In this document: positions 16,510 to 25,240 of the stretch, one piece after another
Layout: each line of letters begins with the position of its first letter
Position numbering within the stretch: the stretch's first letter is position 1
Assembly: GCF_000378385.1 (NCBI RefSeq)
Contig: NZ_KB899669.1
Coordinates: 108,016-172,015 of the forward strand
Source: Paenibacillus daejeonensis DSM 15491
Lineage (GTDB): Bacteria; Bacillota; Bacilli; Paenibacillales; Paenibacillaceae
Length of the DNA stretch: 64,000 bases
Direction of reading: 5' to 3'
The notes under the pieces: generated by a model
The model's input: only the letters and a program-made list of their open reading frames with translations
Told to the model about the DNA's origin: nothing
The model's database searches: none
Translations under genes and position numbers: made by a program

Positions 16510-17118
16510 TTACAGCGCAGCTTCGTAACGTTTGCCGACTTCTTCCCAGTTGACAACGTTCCAGAATGCAGCGATGTAGTCCGGACGTTTGTTTTGATAT
16601 TTGAGGTAGTACGCATGCTCCCATACGTCCAGACCGAGGATTGGCGTGTCGCCTTCCATGATCGGGCTGTCCTGGTTAGGCAGGCTGTACACTTTCAGTT
16701 TGCCGTTGGATACGGCCAGCCAAGCCCAGCCGCTGCCGAAACGAGTAGCGCCTGCTTTGGCGAAATCTTCTTTGAATTTGTCGAGGCCGCCCAGCTCGCT
16801 CTCGATCGCGCTGGCAAGCTTGCCTGTAGGTGCGCCGCCGCCGTTTGGTCCGATGGTCTCCCAGAACAGGCTATGGTTAGCATGGCCGCCGCCGTTGTTG
16901 CGGACTGCGGTACGGATGCTCTCAGGCACGCTGTTCAGATCAGCAATCAGATCCTCGACAGATTTGCCTTGCAGCTCAGGAGCGGACTCCAGTGCAGCAT
17001 TGAGGTTCGTCACGTATGTGTTGTGATGGCGGTCATGGTGAATCATCATGGTTGTTTCGTCAAAATGCGGTTCCAGTGCGTTGTTCGCATAAGGCAGTGC
17101 TGGCAATTCATGAGCCAT
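16510..17118 (-). CDS. sodA: Superoxide dismutase, Mn type
   Basis: A 202-residue enzyme that converts superoxide to oxygen and peroxide. Metal ligands are visible: His in [13 protein letters not shown] near 27, His in [10 protein letters not shown] near 82, and Asp/His in [13 protein letters not shown] near 164-168. The GGHANH and FGSGWAWL motifs fit Mn-using enzymes. ATG 17118 is set by TAGGAGG just upstream; the frame stays open beyond it. Cytoplasmic, monocistronic. A second, fused SOD lies at 34.5 kb. Confidence 0.95.
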   Translation of the reverse strand: MAHELPALPYANNALEPHFDETTMMIHHDRHHNTYVTNLNAALESAPELQGKSVEDLIADLNSVPESIRTAVRNNGGGHANHSLFWETIGPNGGGAPTGKLASAIESELGGLDKFKEDFAKAGATRFGSGWAWLAVSNGKLKVYSLPNQDSPIMEGDTPILGLDVWEHAYYLKYQNKRPDYIAAFWNVVNWEEVGKRYEAAL

Positions 17119-17167
17119 AATCGTATTACCTCCTAAGATATAGATATGTAGTCGTCCAAGCCCCTTC

Positions 17168-17196
17168 ATTATCCCTTATTCATCCGAATAAATCAA
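17168..17196 (-). promoter_or_regulatory. Sigma-A promoter of sodA
   Basis: Read on the minus strand: TTGATT (17196-17191), 17 bases, GATAAT (17173-17168). It lies about 50 bases upstream of the sodA start codon. Confidence 0.5.
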
Positions 17197-17399
17197 CATG
17201 AATGTTTGTAAAGTCAAGGCACGACTCCAAGTTATTACCCTAACTAACTTGGCGCAAAACAGAGAATTCTATACGAGCGTCCATAAGAATGACGAAGTCG
17301 GTTTTGCTTGCTTTACAAGCCTTAATATAAGTTGTATATTGATCAGTGTAGATTTCTTGACGTCAAACAACACGATAACCGAATAGGTCTTACTTGGAG

Positions 17400-17434
17400 G
17401 AGCCTGTCACGTACGGGCTCTTTTTGTGTTTTTT
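17400..17434 (+). terminator. Leader terminator upstream of ktrB
   Basis: GAGCCTGT at 17400-17407 pairs with ACGGGCTC at 17413-17420, followed by TTTTTGTGTTTTTT. No plus-strand gene lies upstream for it to terminate, and ktrB starts 32 bases later, so it is a likely attenuator in the ktrB leader. Potassium genes are often controlled by c-di-AMP riboswitches, but I could not fit that motif here. Confidence 0.6.
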
Positions 17435-17466
17435 GGGGAAGAATATGACAAAAACGGAGAAACAGT

Positions 17467-18816
17467 ATGAACAAAAAACTATTAGATCCATTGCAAAAAA
17501 TTAACCCGCCCCAATTAATAATGATCGTGTTTATAGTCTTAATTGGAATTGGGACACTCATGCTCGCTTTGCCTGTTTCTTCAGCACATGGTGAGTCGGT
17601 CGGGCTGCTCAATGCATGGTTTACTGCGACTTCTGCTGTCTGTGTAAACGGATTGGTAGTTTTGGACACCGGCAGTACCTTTTCCACCTTTGGCCAGATT
17701 ATTATTATGGTGCTCATTCAAATTGGAGGGTTGGGTTTCATGACTCTTGGGGTGATGGTAGCCGTTGTCTTAGGCAAACAGATTGGTTTAAAACAGCGGC
17801 TCATTATCCAACAAACTACCCAGTCCAGCTCGTCACAGGGAATGGTCAGGTTGTCCTTATATATTGCTACCATTGTTTTTGTGGTGGAGGCATTCGCCAC
17901 AGTCATTCTTGCCTTTCGCTGGAAGGATGAGATGGGTGTCGGTGCGGCTGTTTATAATGGCCTGTTCCATGCCGTGTCTGCATTTAATAATGCAGGCTTT
18001 GCGCTATGGTCAGATAGTCTCTCTCAATATACTGGAGATCCAATTGTCATAATAACCATTTTCTCTTTATTTTTAATAGGGGGACTCGGCTATATTGTGG
18101 TTGTAGATTTGGTCCAAAAGCGGTCATGGTGGAAGCTCTCATTACATTCCAAAGTGGTCTTGTTAAGTTCAGGTATTCTACTGGGATTTGGATTTGTCAT
18201 TCTCTTTTTTCTAGAAAGCTGGAATGCTTCAACGTTTGGACAATTAACGTTCGGTGAGCGGGTTCTGGCGGCTTTTTTCCAGGGCGCGACCCCCAGAAGT
18301 GCCGGCTTCAACTCCATTGATATCGGCAGTATGTTGACCGCCTCGCAATTTGTTCTCATATTTCTGATGTTTGTCGGTGCGGCGTCAGGAGGCACAGGGG
18401 GCGGGATCAAGGTTAATACATTTGTTGTCCTGCTTTTAGCGACCATCAATACGTTTCGGGGCGGCAAAGAAATCCATGCTTTCCGGCGCACAATTAATCA
18501 AGAGACTGTCATGCGGGCACTAGCGGTTGTTATCAGTTCCCTTGGTTTTGTACTTGTCGTAGCTTTTCTGTTAAATATAACGGAAAACTTGATGGAAGAG
18601 CATTTTCTTGAAGTGTTATTCGAAGCGACCTCCGCATTCAGCACAACCGGACTTTCCATGGGTCTGACGAGCGAATTATCACCCTTGGGCAAATGTATTG
18701 TTATTGTGACCATGTTTGCAGGACGATTGGGACCTTTGACTTTGGCTTTTGCTCTAGCTCACAGAAGACGTGCTTCAAAGCTGAGTTATCCCGAAGATAA
18801 CGTTCTAATAGGATAA
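17467..18816 (+). CDS. ktrB: Potassium channel subunit, KtrB/TrkH family
   Basis: A 449-residue membrane protein that forms the ion path for K+ (often Na+-driven). Four pore-loop repeats are visible: TSAVCVNGLVV near 55-65, SAFNNAGFAL near 171-180, TPRSAGFNSID near 276-286 and SAFSTTGLSMG near 388-398. It is similar in length to Bacillus KtrB/KtrD. The regulatory RCK subunit (KtrA/KtrC) is not beside it. Base composition is more AT-rich than the flanking genes. A weak GGAG precedes the ATG. Confidence 0.9.
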   Translation: MNKKLLDPLQKINPPQLIMIVFIVLIGIGTLMLALPVSSAHGESVGLLNAWFTATSAVCVNGLVVLDTGSTFSTFGQIIIMVLIQIGGLGFMTLGVMVAVVLGKQIGLKQRLIIQQTTQSSSSQGMVRLSLYIATIVFVVEAFATVILAFRWKDEMGVGAAVYNGLFHAVSAFNNAGFALWSDSLSQYTGDPIVIITIFSLFLIGGLGYIVVVDLVQKRSWWKLSLHSKVVLLSSGILLGFGFVILFFLESWNASTFGQLTFGERVLAAFFQGATPRSAGFNSIDIGSMLTASQFVLIFLMFVGAASGGTGGGIKVNTFVVLLLATINTFRGGKEIHAFRRTINQETVMRALAVVISSLGFVLVVAFLLNITENLMEEHFLEVLFEATSAFSTTGLSMGLTSELSPLGKCIVIVTMFAGRLGPLTLAFALAHRRRASKLSYPEDNVLIG

Positions 18817-18825
18817 CGTTCAAAT

Positions 18826-18837
18826 GGGGGGGGGGGG
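18826..18837 (+). repeat. Homopolymer run of 12 G between ktrB and the next gene
   Basis: Twelve consecutive G lie 9 bases before the start codon at 18846, within the ribosome-binding zone. An ATG at 18824-18826 runs directly into the tract. With 12 G it is out of frame with the downstream gene; with 11 or 14 G it would be in frame. G-runs of this length are prone to slippage. Confidence 0.85.
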
Positions 18838-18845
18838 CATAGAGG

Positions 18846-19565
18846 ATGAGGAATTTAGTGCAATGGTTAATTGACGATTTAAGAACTGCATCACACAATC
18901 CTAGGTTCTTTATGATTGGGATTCCTCCTCTTCTTCTTTTTACGACCATTCAGATTAGTCTCTCCCTAAGCAAGGGAATAGGATTTGATTTCAGCCCTTA
19001 CAAAGACTTTGTTTTCGTTCTATCCATGCTGTTTGTGCCTCAATTGATCGGCACAGGGATGGGACTATTCATGCTCAAAGAACAGAATAAAATAGGTACC
19101 TCGTATATTTACATGAATCAGAAACGTAGACTTAGCTATATTGTCAGTGGACTCATCATGTCGGCTGTTCTGACGTTTCTTATTGCACCATTGTTCTTGG
19201 CTTCCAGTGCCATTTCTATGCAACAGATTGAGAATTTGGCCGTTTTAATTTTACTTATCGCGGAGGCGCCAATCTATGTGTTGTTATTTTTCTCATTCAA
19301 CGTGAAGCAAATAAAGATGAAGGCCATCGTTCTAAGATCCATTGGTTTTATTTGTTTGGGAGCGACAGGAGCATATTTAATACCCGAACCATGGCAATGG
19401 CTTACTGGCCTAGCGCCTACTTACTGGCCCAGCAGAGTTTATTTAAATGGCTTCGTTTACGGCTATAATCTAGAAATGACCTTTTGGTTGTATATAATGG
19501 GGCTACTGATTCATGTATTTATATTTATTGGACTATTTGTCCGTTGTGCTCATTCTTTGAAATAA
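18846..19565 (+). CDS. ABC-2-type permease-like membrane protein, orphan
   Basis: A 239-residue protein with about six membrane helices and the segment GLAPTYWPSRVYL near 188-200, which recalls ABC-2 transporter permeases of the drug-export type. No ATPase gene is adjacent, so partner and substrate are unknown. It is AT-rich like ktrB and starts 29 bases after the ktrB stop, just behind the 12-G run; AGAGG or the G-run itself may act as ribosome site. Family assignment is tentative. Confidence 0.6.
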   Translation: MRNLVQWLIDDLRTASHNPRFFMIGIPPLLLFTTIQISLSLSKGIGFDFSPYKDFVFVLSMLFVPQLIGTGMGLFMLKEQNKIGTSYIYMNQKRRLSYIVSGLIMSAVLTFLIAPLFLASSAISMQQIENLAVLILLIAEAPIYVLLFFSFNVKQIKMKAIVLRSIGFICLGATGAYLIPEPWQWLTGLAPTYWPSRVYLNGFVYGYNLEMTFWLYIMGLLIHVFIFIGLFVRCAHSLK

Positions 19566-19638
19566 AGCGCTTTCTATTAATTTCCTGCATTTTCATAGCT
19601 TTTTTTAAGATTTTTTTAAGGACAAAGGAGGAAATACG

Positions 19639-19707
19639 TTGAGTTTTGTCGTATTATTAACAAGATACAAACAGAAGCCGCCGCTCTGCGATGTTCGGCC
19701 GCGATGA
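19639..19707 (+). CDS. Possible 22-residue leader peptide
   Basis: A TTG start preceded by a strong AAAGGAGGAA gives a peptide MSFVVLLTRYKQKPPLCDVR plus two residues, ending 18 bases before the acetyltransferase gene. The ribosome site is better than that of the downstream gene. It may be a translated leader or an unrelated chance reading frame. Confidence 0.3.
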   Translation: MSFVVLLTRYKQKPPLCDVRPR

Positions 19708-19725
19708 AAAGGGAGACTCTCATAC

Positions 19726-20148
19726 ATGCATGTTCGTTCTTTTCAATTGTCTGATTACCGTCCGTTGACTCGCCTTCTTGAAGTGTCTCTAACCGAGGCG
19801 TGTTACGAACAGACTATGGAAGCATTCGCCCGTCAGCTCTCGTGGGACAGCGAACTGGTCCTGGTCGCCAGCAAGGATAACGACATTGTAGGCATGATTA
19901 TTGGTACGATTGACAATAATAAAGGATATTATTACCGCATTGCGGTTCACCCGGATTATCAGCGGCAAGGGATTGCCAAATCGCTGATCCAAAGTCTTCG
20001 CCAGCGTTTTGAACAACGGGGCGTTTCGAAAATCATGATTACGGCGGACGAATACAATGAGCCTATTTTGTCCCTGTATGAATCGATGGGATTTGCAGCC
20101 AAAGATTTCATGAGATCGATTCAGAAGCTAAGCATCGTCGCCGGCTAA
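19726..20148 (+). CDS. GNAT-family N-acetyltransferase
   Basis: A 140-residue acetyltransferase. The acetyl-CoA-binding motif A is YYYRIAVHPDYQRQGIAKSLIQSL near 66-89 (RQGIAK is the pyrophosphate loop), followed by the ITADEYNEPILSLYESMGF motif B. Substrate unknown. GGGAG precedes the ATG. Short spacing to the next gene suggests a possible operon with the DUF402 and signal peptidase genes. Confidence 0.85.
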   Translation: MHVRSFQLSDYRPLTRLLEVSLTEACYEQTMEAFARQLSWDSELVLVASKDNDIVGMIIGTIDNNKGYYYRIAVHPDYQRQGIAKSLIQSLRQRFEQRGVSKIMITADEYNEPILSLYESMGFAAKDFMRSIQKLSIVAG

Positions 20149-20251
20149 TCCGGCGAATGGTATAGTCACGATGAACAAGCATGTTCCGACGCCAGTTGCA
20201 TTAGGGGCGACGGAATATGCTTTTCTTAAATTTAAGCACAGGGAGCACCCG

Positions 20252-20812
20252 ATGGATAGTTATATGCGATGCACCATAAAGAGCTTCAAGCACGATGGCC
20301 GGCTGCACCGGATGTGGATGGACAATTTGCTGGTGCCCGAATCCCGTCTGGTTCCGGAGCATGCAGAGGCGTCGATAATCGTGCTGATCAATGAACATAC
20401 GCCGATCCAGGAAGCGAGCGGCAAGGTCTGGACCAGTCGGGTGCCAGCCGTTTCTTTCTTCATGCCGGGATTGTGGTTTAATGTGGTGGCCCTGCTGGAG
20501 GAACCTGGCATCCGCTATTACTGCAATGTGGCTTCGCCTCCGTACCTGCACAAGGATGTGCTCACTTATATCGACTATGATTTGGATGTCATCAAGCTCG
20601 CCGACGGCTCCGTCTTCGAAGTCGACCGGGACGAGTATGAGCAGCACAAGATTACGTATCGTTATTCGCGCCTGGTCACCCGCAAGGTGGAGGATGGTCT
20701 GCGGATGCTCAGGGATCGCATCGCGTGCGCCGGAGCTCCGTTCAATGATACAATAGTGTATGCGTATTACAACGCATGGAAGCAACAGCATAACGAATCG
20801 AACGAGGTGTAG
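20252..20812 (+). CDS. DUF402 nucleoside tri-/diphosphatase, YgaC/Ntdp-like
   Basis: About 186 residues. It matches the DUF402 family (Bacillus YgaC): IKSFKHDGRLHRMW at the N-terminus, WFNVVALLEEPGIRYYCNVASPP in the middle and YIDYDLDVIKLADG...DRDEYEQH afterwards, with the conserved Tyr/Asp/Glu set thought to bind metal and nucleotide. Family members hydrolyse NTP and NDP. I chose ATG 20252 (GGGAG upstream) because YgaC starts close to this point; an in-frame ATG at 20171 lacks a ribosome site. The stop is one base from lepB. Confidence 0.82.
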   Translation: MDSYMRCTIKSFKHDGRLHRMWMDNLLVPESRLVPEHAEASIIVLINEHTPIQEASGKVWTSRVPAVSFFMPGLWFNVVALLEEPGIRYYCNVASPPYLHKDVLTYIDYDLDVIKLADGSVFEVDRDEYEQHKITYRYSRLVTRKVEDGLRMLRDRIACAGAPFNDTIVYAYYNAWKQQHNESNEV

Positions 20813-20813
20813 G

Positions 20814-21422
20814 ATGGACGGATCACGGATGTCTGCTGAGGGACCGCAGCCGCAAGAACGCAGAAGCCGGCATACCAAGGACCGCCAGCAGCCCGCCAGA
20901 TGGGTGCGGGAGCTGTTGGATTGGGGCAAGACGCTTGCCATTGCTTTAATTGTAGTCTTGCTGCTGCATGTGTTTGTCTTCAATCTCTCCACTGTCGAAG
21001 GCCAGTCCATGGAGCCGACTCTGGTAGAGAAGGAATGGTTGTTTGTCAACAAATTCGTCTACCTGATCGGCAAGCCGTCACATGAGGATGTCGTCATTCT
21101 GGAGGATCCGGATGCGATCCCCGGGGTGAGAGATTATCTGGTCAAGCGCGTCATCGGCGTACCCGGAGACGAGATTGAAATCCGCAATCACCAGTTGTAC
21201 CGCAATGGAGAATTGATTATTGAACGTTACACGGATGTTGCAATAGACGGTCCCGATTTGGGGCCGCGAGTGATAGAGGAAGGACATTATTTTGTCATGG
21301 GAGATAATCGTCATCCGCGTGCAAGCCGGGATAGCCGCTCCTTCGGCACTGTGCCCGAGGACGTGATTCGGGGACGGGCTGATCTGATTCTGTGGCCGAT
21401 TACAAGAATCAACTCGTTATAG
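20814..21422 (+). CDS. lepB: Type I signal peptidase
   Basis: About 202 residues. A hydrophilic basic N-terminus is followed by one membrane helix (near 38-58) and the catalytic domain outside the cell. Ser65 in GQSMEPT and Lys111 in LVKRVIGVPGDE form the dyad; GDNRHPRASRDSRSFG is the conserved box E. It removes signal peptides from exported proteins. It starts one base after the DUF402 stop, with its ribosome site inside that gene. Confidence 0.93.
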   Translation: MDGSRMSAEGPQPQERRSRHTKDRQQPARWVRELLDWGKTLAIALIVVLLLHVFVFNLSTVEGQSMEPTLVEKEWLFVNKFVYLIGKPSHEDVVILEDPDAIPGVRDYLVKRVIGVPGDEIEIRNHQLYRNGELIIERYTDVAIDGPDLGPRVIEEGHYFVMGDNRHPRASRDSRSFGTVPEDVIRGRADLILWPITRINSL

Positions 21423-21464
21423 AGGGACAGCTGCCCAGGCGTACGCAAGTCTACGGGGAAGGGC

Positions 21465-22631
21465 GTGAACATCATGAGTGAGCTGACACAGCTGGATTAT
21501 GGATTGCTGAAGAAGGAACTGCAGATGGCCCTGCCCGAGCTCGGCATAGATAGCCTGGGTATTGCCTCTGCCGAACCATTTACCGAGCTGCGATCGGTGC
21601 TGCAGCGTCACAGGGAGCTCGGCAGGGAATCGGGGTTTGAGCATCCGGATCTGGACGAACGCACAGATCCCGCATTATCTCTCTCTTCGCCCCGGTCGAT
21701 TCTCTCCATTGCCGTTGCTTATCCGTCCAAACTGCCCGACCCGCCCAAATCTGAACCCGGCGCACGTCGCGGCATACTCTCACGTTCGGCATGGGGGCTG
21801 GATTATCATAAGGTGCTGCGCAATCGGTTGGAACGTCTGGAGGCGTGGCTGCGCGAACGGGTACCAGAGCTGCGTGCTGTGAACATGGTGGACACGGGAG
21901 CACTGGTTGACCGTGCGGTGGCAGAACGGGCAGGGATTGGCTGGAGCGGCAAAAACTGTGCCATCATCTCCCCAGAGCTGGGCTCATGGATTTATCTTGG
22001 CGAGCTCATTACGAATCTGCCGCTGCCTCCGGATACACCGTTGACGGATCAATGCGGAGAGTGCACCAAGTGCATTGACGCTTGTCCGACTGGCGCGCTG
22101 GTGGGGCCGGGGCAATTGGATGCACAGCGCTGCGTATCCTTTGTTACGCAGACCAAGGGCTTCGTTGAAGATGAGATGATGCGCAAGATCGGCAATAGGC
22201 TGTATGGCTGCGACACTTGCCAGATCGTGTGCCCGGTCAACCGGGGCAAGAACTGGACACAGCATGCGGAGCTGCAGCCGGATACAGAACAGGTGAAGCC
22301 CTTACTGGTGCCACTGCTTACTATGGGGAACAAGGCGTTCCGTGAACGCTATGCGGACAACGCCTCGTCGTGGCGGGGACGCAAGCCGATCCAACGTAAC
22401 GCGGTCATTGCGCTGGGCAATTTCAAGGAGAAGACAGCTGTACCGGATCTGATCGGTGTATTGGAGAACGATCCACGTCCTGAACTGCGGGGCACCGCGG
22501 CCTGGTCGCTGGCGCGCATCGGGGAAGCAGCTGCCATTGAACCGCTGCAACAGGCGGCCGAACGCGAAAGCGATGAGACTGCCAAGAGGATGATGGAGGA
22601 GGCGCTGGCTCATATAGAACAAACTTTATAG
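21465..22631 (+). CDS. queG: Epoxyqueuosine reductase
   Basis: A 388-residue cobalamin- and Fe-S-dependent enzyme that performs the last step of queuosine tRNA modification. Two 4Fe-4S motifs are visible: CGECTKCIDACPTGAL near 198-213 and CDTCQIVCPVNRG near 250-262. Conserved DTGALVDRAVAERAGIGWSGKN lies near 143-164. A HEAT-like repeat region fills the last 70 residues. Another start is possible at residue 4 (ATG 21474). It ends at a bidirectional terminator. Confidence 0.93.
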   Translation: MNIMSELTQLDYGLLKKELQMALPELGIDSLGIASAEPFTELRSVLQRHRELGRESGFEHPDLDERTDPALSLSSPRSILSIAVAYPSKLPDPPKSEPGARRGILSRSAWGLDYHKVLRNRLERLEAWLRERVPELRAVNMVDTGALVDRAVAERAGIGWSGKNCAIISPELGSWIYLGELITNLPLPPDTPLTDQCGECTKCIDACPTGALVGPGQLDAQRCVSFVTQTKGFVEDEMMRKIGNRLYGCDTCQIVCPVNRGKNWTQHAELQPDTEQVKPLLVPLLTMGNKAFRERYADNASSWRGRKPIQRNAVIALGNFKEKTAVPDLIGVLENDPRPELRGTAAWSLARIGEAAAIEPLQQAAERESDETAKRMMEEALAHIEQTL

Positions 22632-22670
22632 AGCGTTTTGCCCTTGAATGTTATCCAGGCAAAACGCTCT
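22630..22670. terminator. Bidirectional terminator between queG and the ger operon
   Basis: AGAGCGTTTTGCC at 22630-22642 pairs perfectly with GGCAAAACGCTCT at 22658-22670, followed by TTTTT. It overlaps the ends of both convergent genes. Confidence 0.8.
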
Positions 22671-23757
22671 TTTTGCGGTTCCTGATATGATGAATAGCGA
22701 GCAATAGGAGTGGAAATAGAAGGGAGTATGTCAGGTTCCAATCAATCCAGAACGGTACGATCGTATTGAGGTAATAGCTGACATCGGTAGCTACAAGCAG
22801 AGAGAGGCCAAATATTATGAACGTTGTGGGCACATAAAGCGGCTTCGTGCTTCTTAGCTTGAACAACTGTGCGGTTCCAAGCGCGAAGGCATAAAAAAAC
22901 AGACACGATTTGAGGAAGGTGGTCAGTACCCATGCTGCGGCCATGAGGGCTTCAATCCGCTGCAAAAACCCGCCGATATTGATTTTTTGCGTCAAGGTGT
23001 AGGTGGCATAAATATTATGCTGCGTGAAGAAAGAACCGAGCACGGTCAAGGAAATGAAGATGATGAGCGCGAGCGTCAAGCCGGCTAACAACGAGGCTAA
23101 GAGTACATCACGTTTCAGATGCTTCTGGTGTTGAACGTAGGGAATGACCATGAGAAAGACAATCATTTCGCCAAAGGGGTAAAAGGTCGTCAGCATGGTT
23201 CCCCGCAGCATCCACAGGTGATCCTCTCCCAAAATCGGTTTGAGTCTGCTCACTTCGATCTCCGGAAGCAGACAGAGAATTAAGACTATGTAAATGAGGA
23301 TAAACAAAGGGAGTAGCAGCTCTGCGCTTCTGGCGATGGACTCCAGTCCATGCCAGATCGCCCAGAGCAGAGTCGCAATGAAGAGCAGGTGAATATATCT
23401 AATCGGTGTATTGGCAAACAATTGTGTCGTCAAAAAATCCCCTACCTCACGCACGTAGATGGAGCCTGCGATGACAAAGAAGATCAGGTAGGTAACACTA
23501 ACCAGGCCGCCTAGCCATCGACCAAGTATTCGTTCACAGATTTGGACCAGACTGGAATCGGGATAATGAGCAGCCAGCTTGAGCATCAGCCACACCAGAA
23601 CCATGCCCATGGGAATACTGGCGAGTGCAACAATCCAGCCGTTCTGGTGTGCGTATCCTGCTGCAATCGGCGGCAGGATAATGATCATGTCACCAATCAT
23701 GGCCAGGTAGAACAGAACAGTGAGTTGGCGGATCGAAATTTTACCGGGCTCAAGCAT
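22651..23757 (-). CDS. Germinant receptor B subunit (spore germination permease)
   Basis: A 368-residue membrane protein of the GerAB/GerBB/GerKB family (amino acid permease-like, ten helices). It starts ISIRQLTVLFYLAMIGDMIIILPPIAAGYAHQNGWI, typical of the family. In the spore inner membrane the B subunit binds germinant. It is the last gene of the operon, 20 bases after the small D-type gene. The germinant cannot be predicted. Confidence 0.92.
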   Translation of the reverse strand: MLEPGKISIRQLTVLFYLAMIGDMIIILPPIAAGYAHQNGWIVALASIPMGMVLVWLMLKLAAHYPDSSLVQICERILGRWLGGLVSVTYLIFFVIAGSIYVREVGDFLTTQLFANTPIRYIHLLFIATLLWAIWHGLESIARSAELLLPLFILIYIVLILCLLPEIEVSRLKPILGEDHLWMLRGTMLTTFYPFGEMIVFLMVIPYVQHQKHLKRDVLLASLLAGLTLALIIFISLTVLGSFFTQHNIYATYTLTQKINIGGFLQRIEALMAAAWVLTTFLKSCLFFYAFALGTAQLFKLRSTKPLYVPTTFIIFGLSLLVATDVSYYLNTIVPFWIDWNLTYSLLFPLLLLAIHHIRNRKKSVLPG

Positions 23758-23777
23758 CCGTATACACCTCCTGCAAG

Positions 23778-24011
23778 CTAGGATGGAAAAAACATCGAGA
23801 ACAGGTCATTCACCGGCCGGTAGATCCATTCCAAAAAAAATAAAGGCTCCTCAATAATAATGAGAGTGGCAGCCATATAAGAAAAGGCGATCCCTGGAAT
23901 CATCAGCAGGCAGAAGACCACCAATTCCCGGTATAGTCTCTTTCGGCCAAGTACCCAGAGATGCGGAATCACGATGGCGAGAACAATTACGCAGAATACC
24001 AGGGTGATCAT
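23778..24011 (-). CDS. Small two-helix membrane protein, germinant receptor D-type subunit
   Basis: A 77-residue protein with two hydrophobic segments (about residues 3-21 and 28-52). Its start overlaps the end of the C-subunit gene (ATGA). Small D subunits with two helices are known in several Bacillus germinant receptor operons and modulate receptor function. The assignment rests on size, topology and position, not on a sequence motif. Confidence 0.7.
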   Translation of the reverse strand: MITLVFCVIVLAIVIPHLWVLGRKRLYRELVVFCLLMIPGIAFSYMAATLIIIEEPLFFLEWIYRPVNDLFSMFFPS

Positions 24012-25240
24012 TCCGGCATCTCTTCTTTCATCTGTTTGATAATGGAATCATCCAGCGTGCCAATACGGCGGATTTGGGCTTCTACTTCGATGTTGACCTT
24101 GACTGAGGGGAACGTTTCGTTCCAGTTCATTGCAAGGGTTTTCCAATGCAATGGATATTTTCGGTAAAACTCTCTTCCAAATCCAAATATATCGGAGCGT
24201 AGGCGATGCTGAGCTGCATTGACGGAGTCCTCCATAATTTTGATCAGCTTCCGCTCGCTAATCTTCTGGAGCTGTCTGATGGCATAGTCGGAGCTGAGCG
24301 ACGTTTCGCAGGAGTCACCATAGATCGTTTGCACGACTTGCAGCTTTACATCAAACGCTGGTTTGCCATTCACCAGGCGGGGAATAATTTTGCTTGTTGA
24401 ACGAAGCAGCACTAGAGAAACAACCCCCTCTCCCTCTGGACAGTTCATATGACCGGTAGTTTCCTTTACATTGCCTGCAATGTAGTTATAGCCTTTACTT
24501 TCGTCCTCATCCATCCAACCGATCAGCCGGTCGCGAATCAGCACGGCCATCCCGGTGAACATTAGTCTAGCCTCCGGCTTGATGTGCGTAAGATTATCCT
24601 TACTTCCGCCTGCGACCCGATCTCCGAGAATACGAACGCCGGTCAGTACCGGCTCGACCCCACTGGAAACCATCTTCTCCACAGTATCATCTGCATAGGC
24701 GGCAATCGTCGGTGCCCAGCTATCCGAGGAATTCTTAAGGGAATAGAACAGACTGTTGGCTGGAATGCTCTCCAGCGGGGTCAGAATCGTCAGGATATCC
24801 TCAGCCGGAGAGCCCCGGGCGATGGTAATATAATAATCGGGTCGGAAATTGGGATCGCGGATGAGCGCTTCCAGTGTATCTGCTATTCCTTCACGGGCGA
24901 CTTCCTCACTGAACACCAGCAGCCGGACATGGGACATATAGCTCAGGCGGGGGCTGCTTAGTGTCATTTTATATAGTGCCTCATGGATGGTGGTAGCGGT
25001 GGCCTGTACAAGGGTGACGGTTGTCGTCGTACTTTTGCCGGAATTGGAGGCGACTTCGGAGGGAACGACGACCTGGCAGGAGACCTTGTAGCCCTTGTCG
25101 CCGTCCTTGTCGACAGCCATGGCTAGGACAATGCCAAGTTCATTTAGCTCCTTGCGGTCCCAGCACCCGGTAGCGGATAGCAGGATGAGGCCCGCAATAA
25201 CAATGTGTAACACCCGTAACCGCATGGCTCCATCCTCCAT
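24008..25240 (-). CDS. Germinant receptor C subunit, Ger(x)C lipoprotein
   Basis: A 410-residue lipoprotein of the Ger(x)C family. The signal sequence ends at a lipobox SATGC with the typical WDRKELNELGIVLAMAVDKDG following it. Three domains fill the rest. GTG or ATG near 25240-25225 could start translation (MEDGAMRLRVLHIV versus MRLRVLHIV). It lies directly after the A subunit gene with no spacing. Confidence 0.92.
   Translation of the reverse strand: MEDGAMRLRVLHIVIAGLILLSATGCWDRKELNELGIVLAMAVDKDGDKGYKVSCQVVVPSEVASNSGKSTTTTVTLVQATATTIHEALYKMTLSSPRLSYMSHVRLLVFSEEVAREGIADTLEALIRDPNFRPDYYITIARGSPAEDILTILTPLESIPANSLFYSLKNSSDSWAPTIAAYADDTVEKMVSSGVEPVLTGVRILGDRVAGGSKDNLTHIKPEARLMFTGMAVLIRDRLIGWMDEDESKGYNYIAGNVKETTGHMNCPEGEGVVSLVLLRSTSKIIPRLVNGKPAFDVKLQVVQTIYGDSCETSLSSDYAIRQLQKISERKLIKIMEDSVNAAQHRLRSDIFGFGREFYRKYPLHWKTLAMNWNETFPSVKVNIEVEAQIRRIGTLDDSIIKQMKEEMPE

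Larger units (their letters stand above)
17119..17466. other. Divergent sodA/ktrB intergenic region with several dyads
   Basis: Besides the sodA promoter and the ktrB leader terminator, this region holds a perfect 8-bp dyad CCAAGTTA (17227-17234) / TAACTTGG (17245-17252) and a small hairpin GCTTG/CAAGC near 17306-17320. A promoter reading toward ktrB may be TTGCTT-N16-TATAAG ending near 17336. No gene is seen. Confidence 0.4.

Noticed and set aside
17170-17399. c-di-AMP (ydaO) riboswitch ahead of ktrB
   Set aside because: I could not fit the conserved core in the leader, and the most likely promoter leaves too little room.
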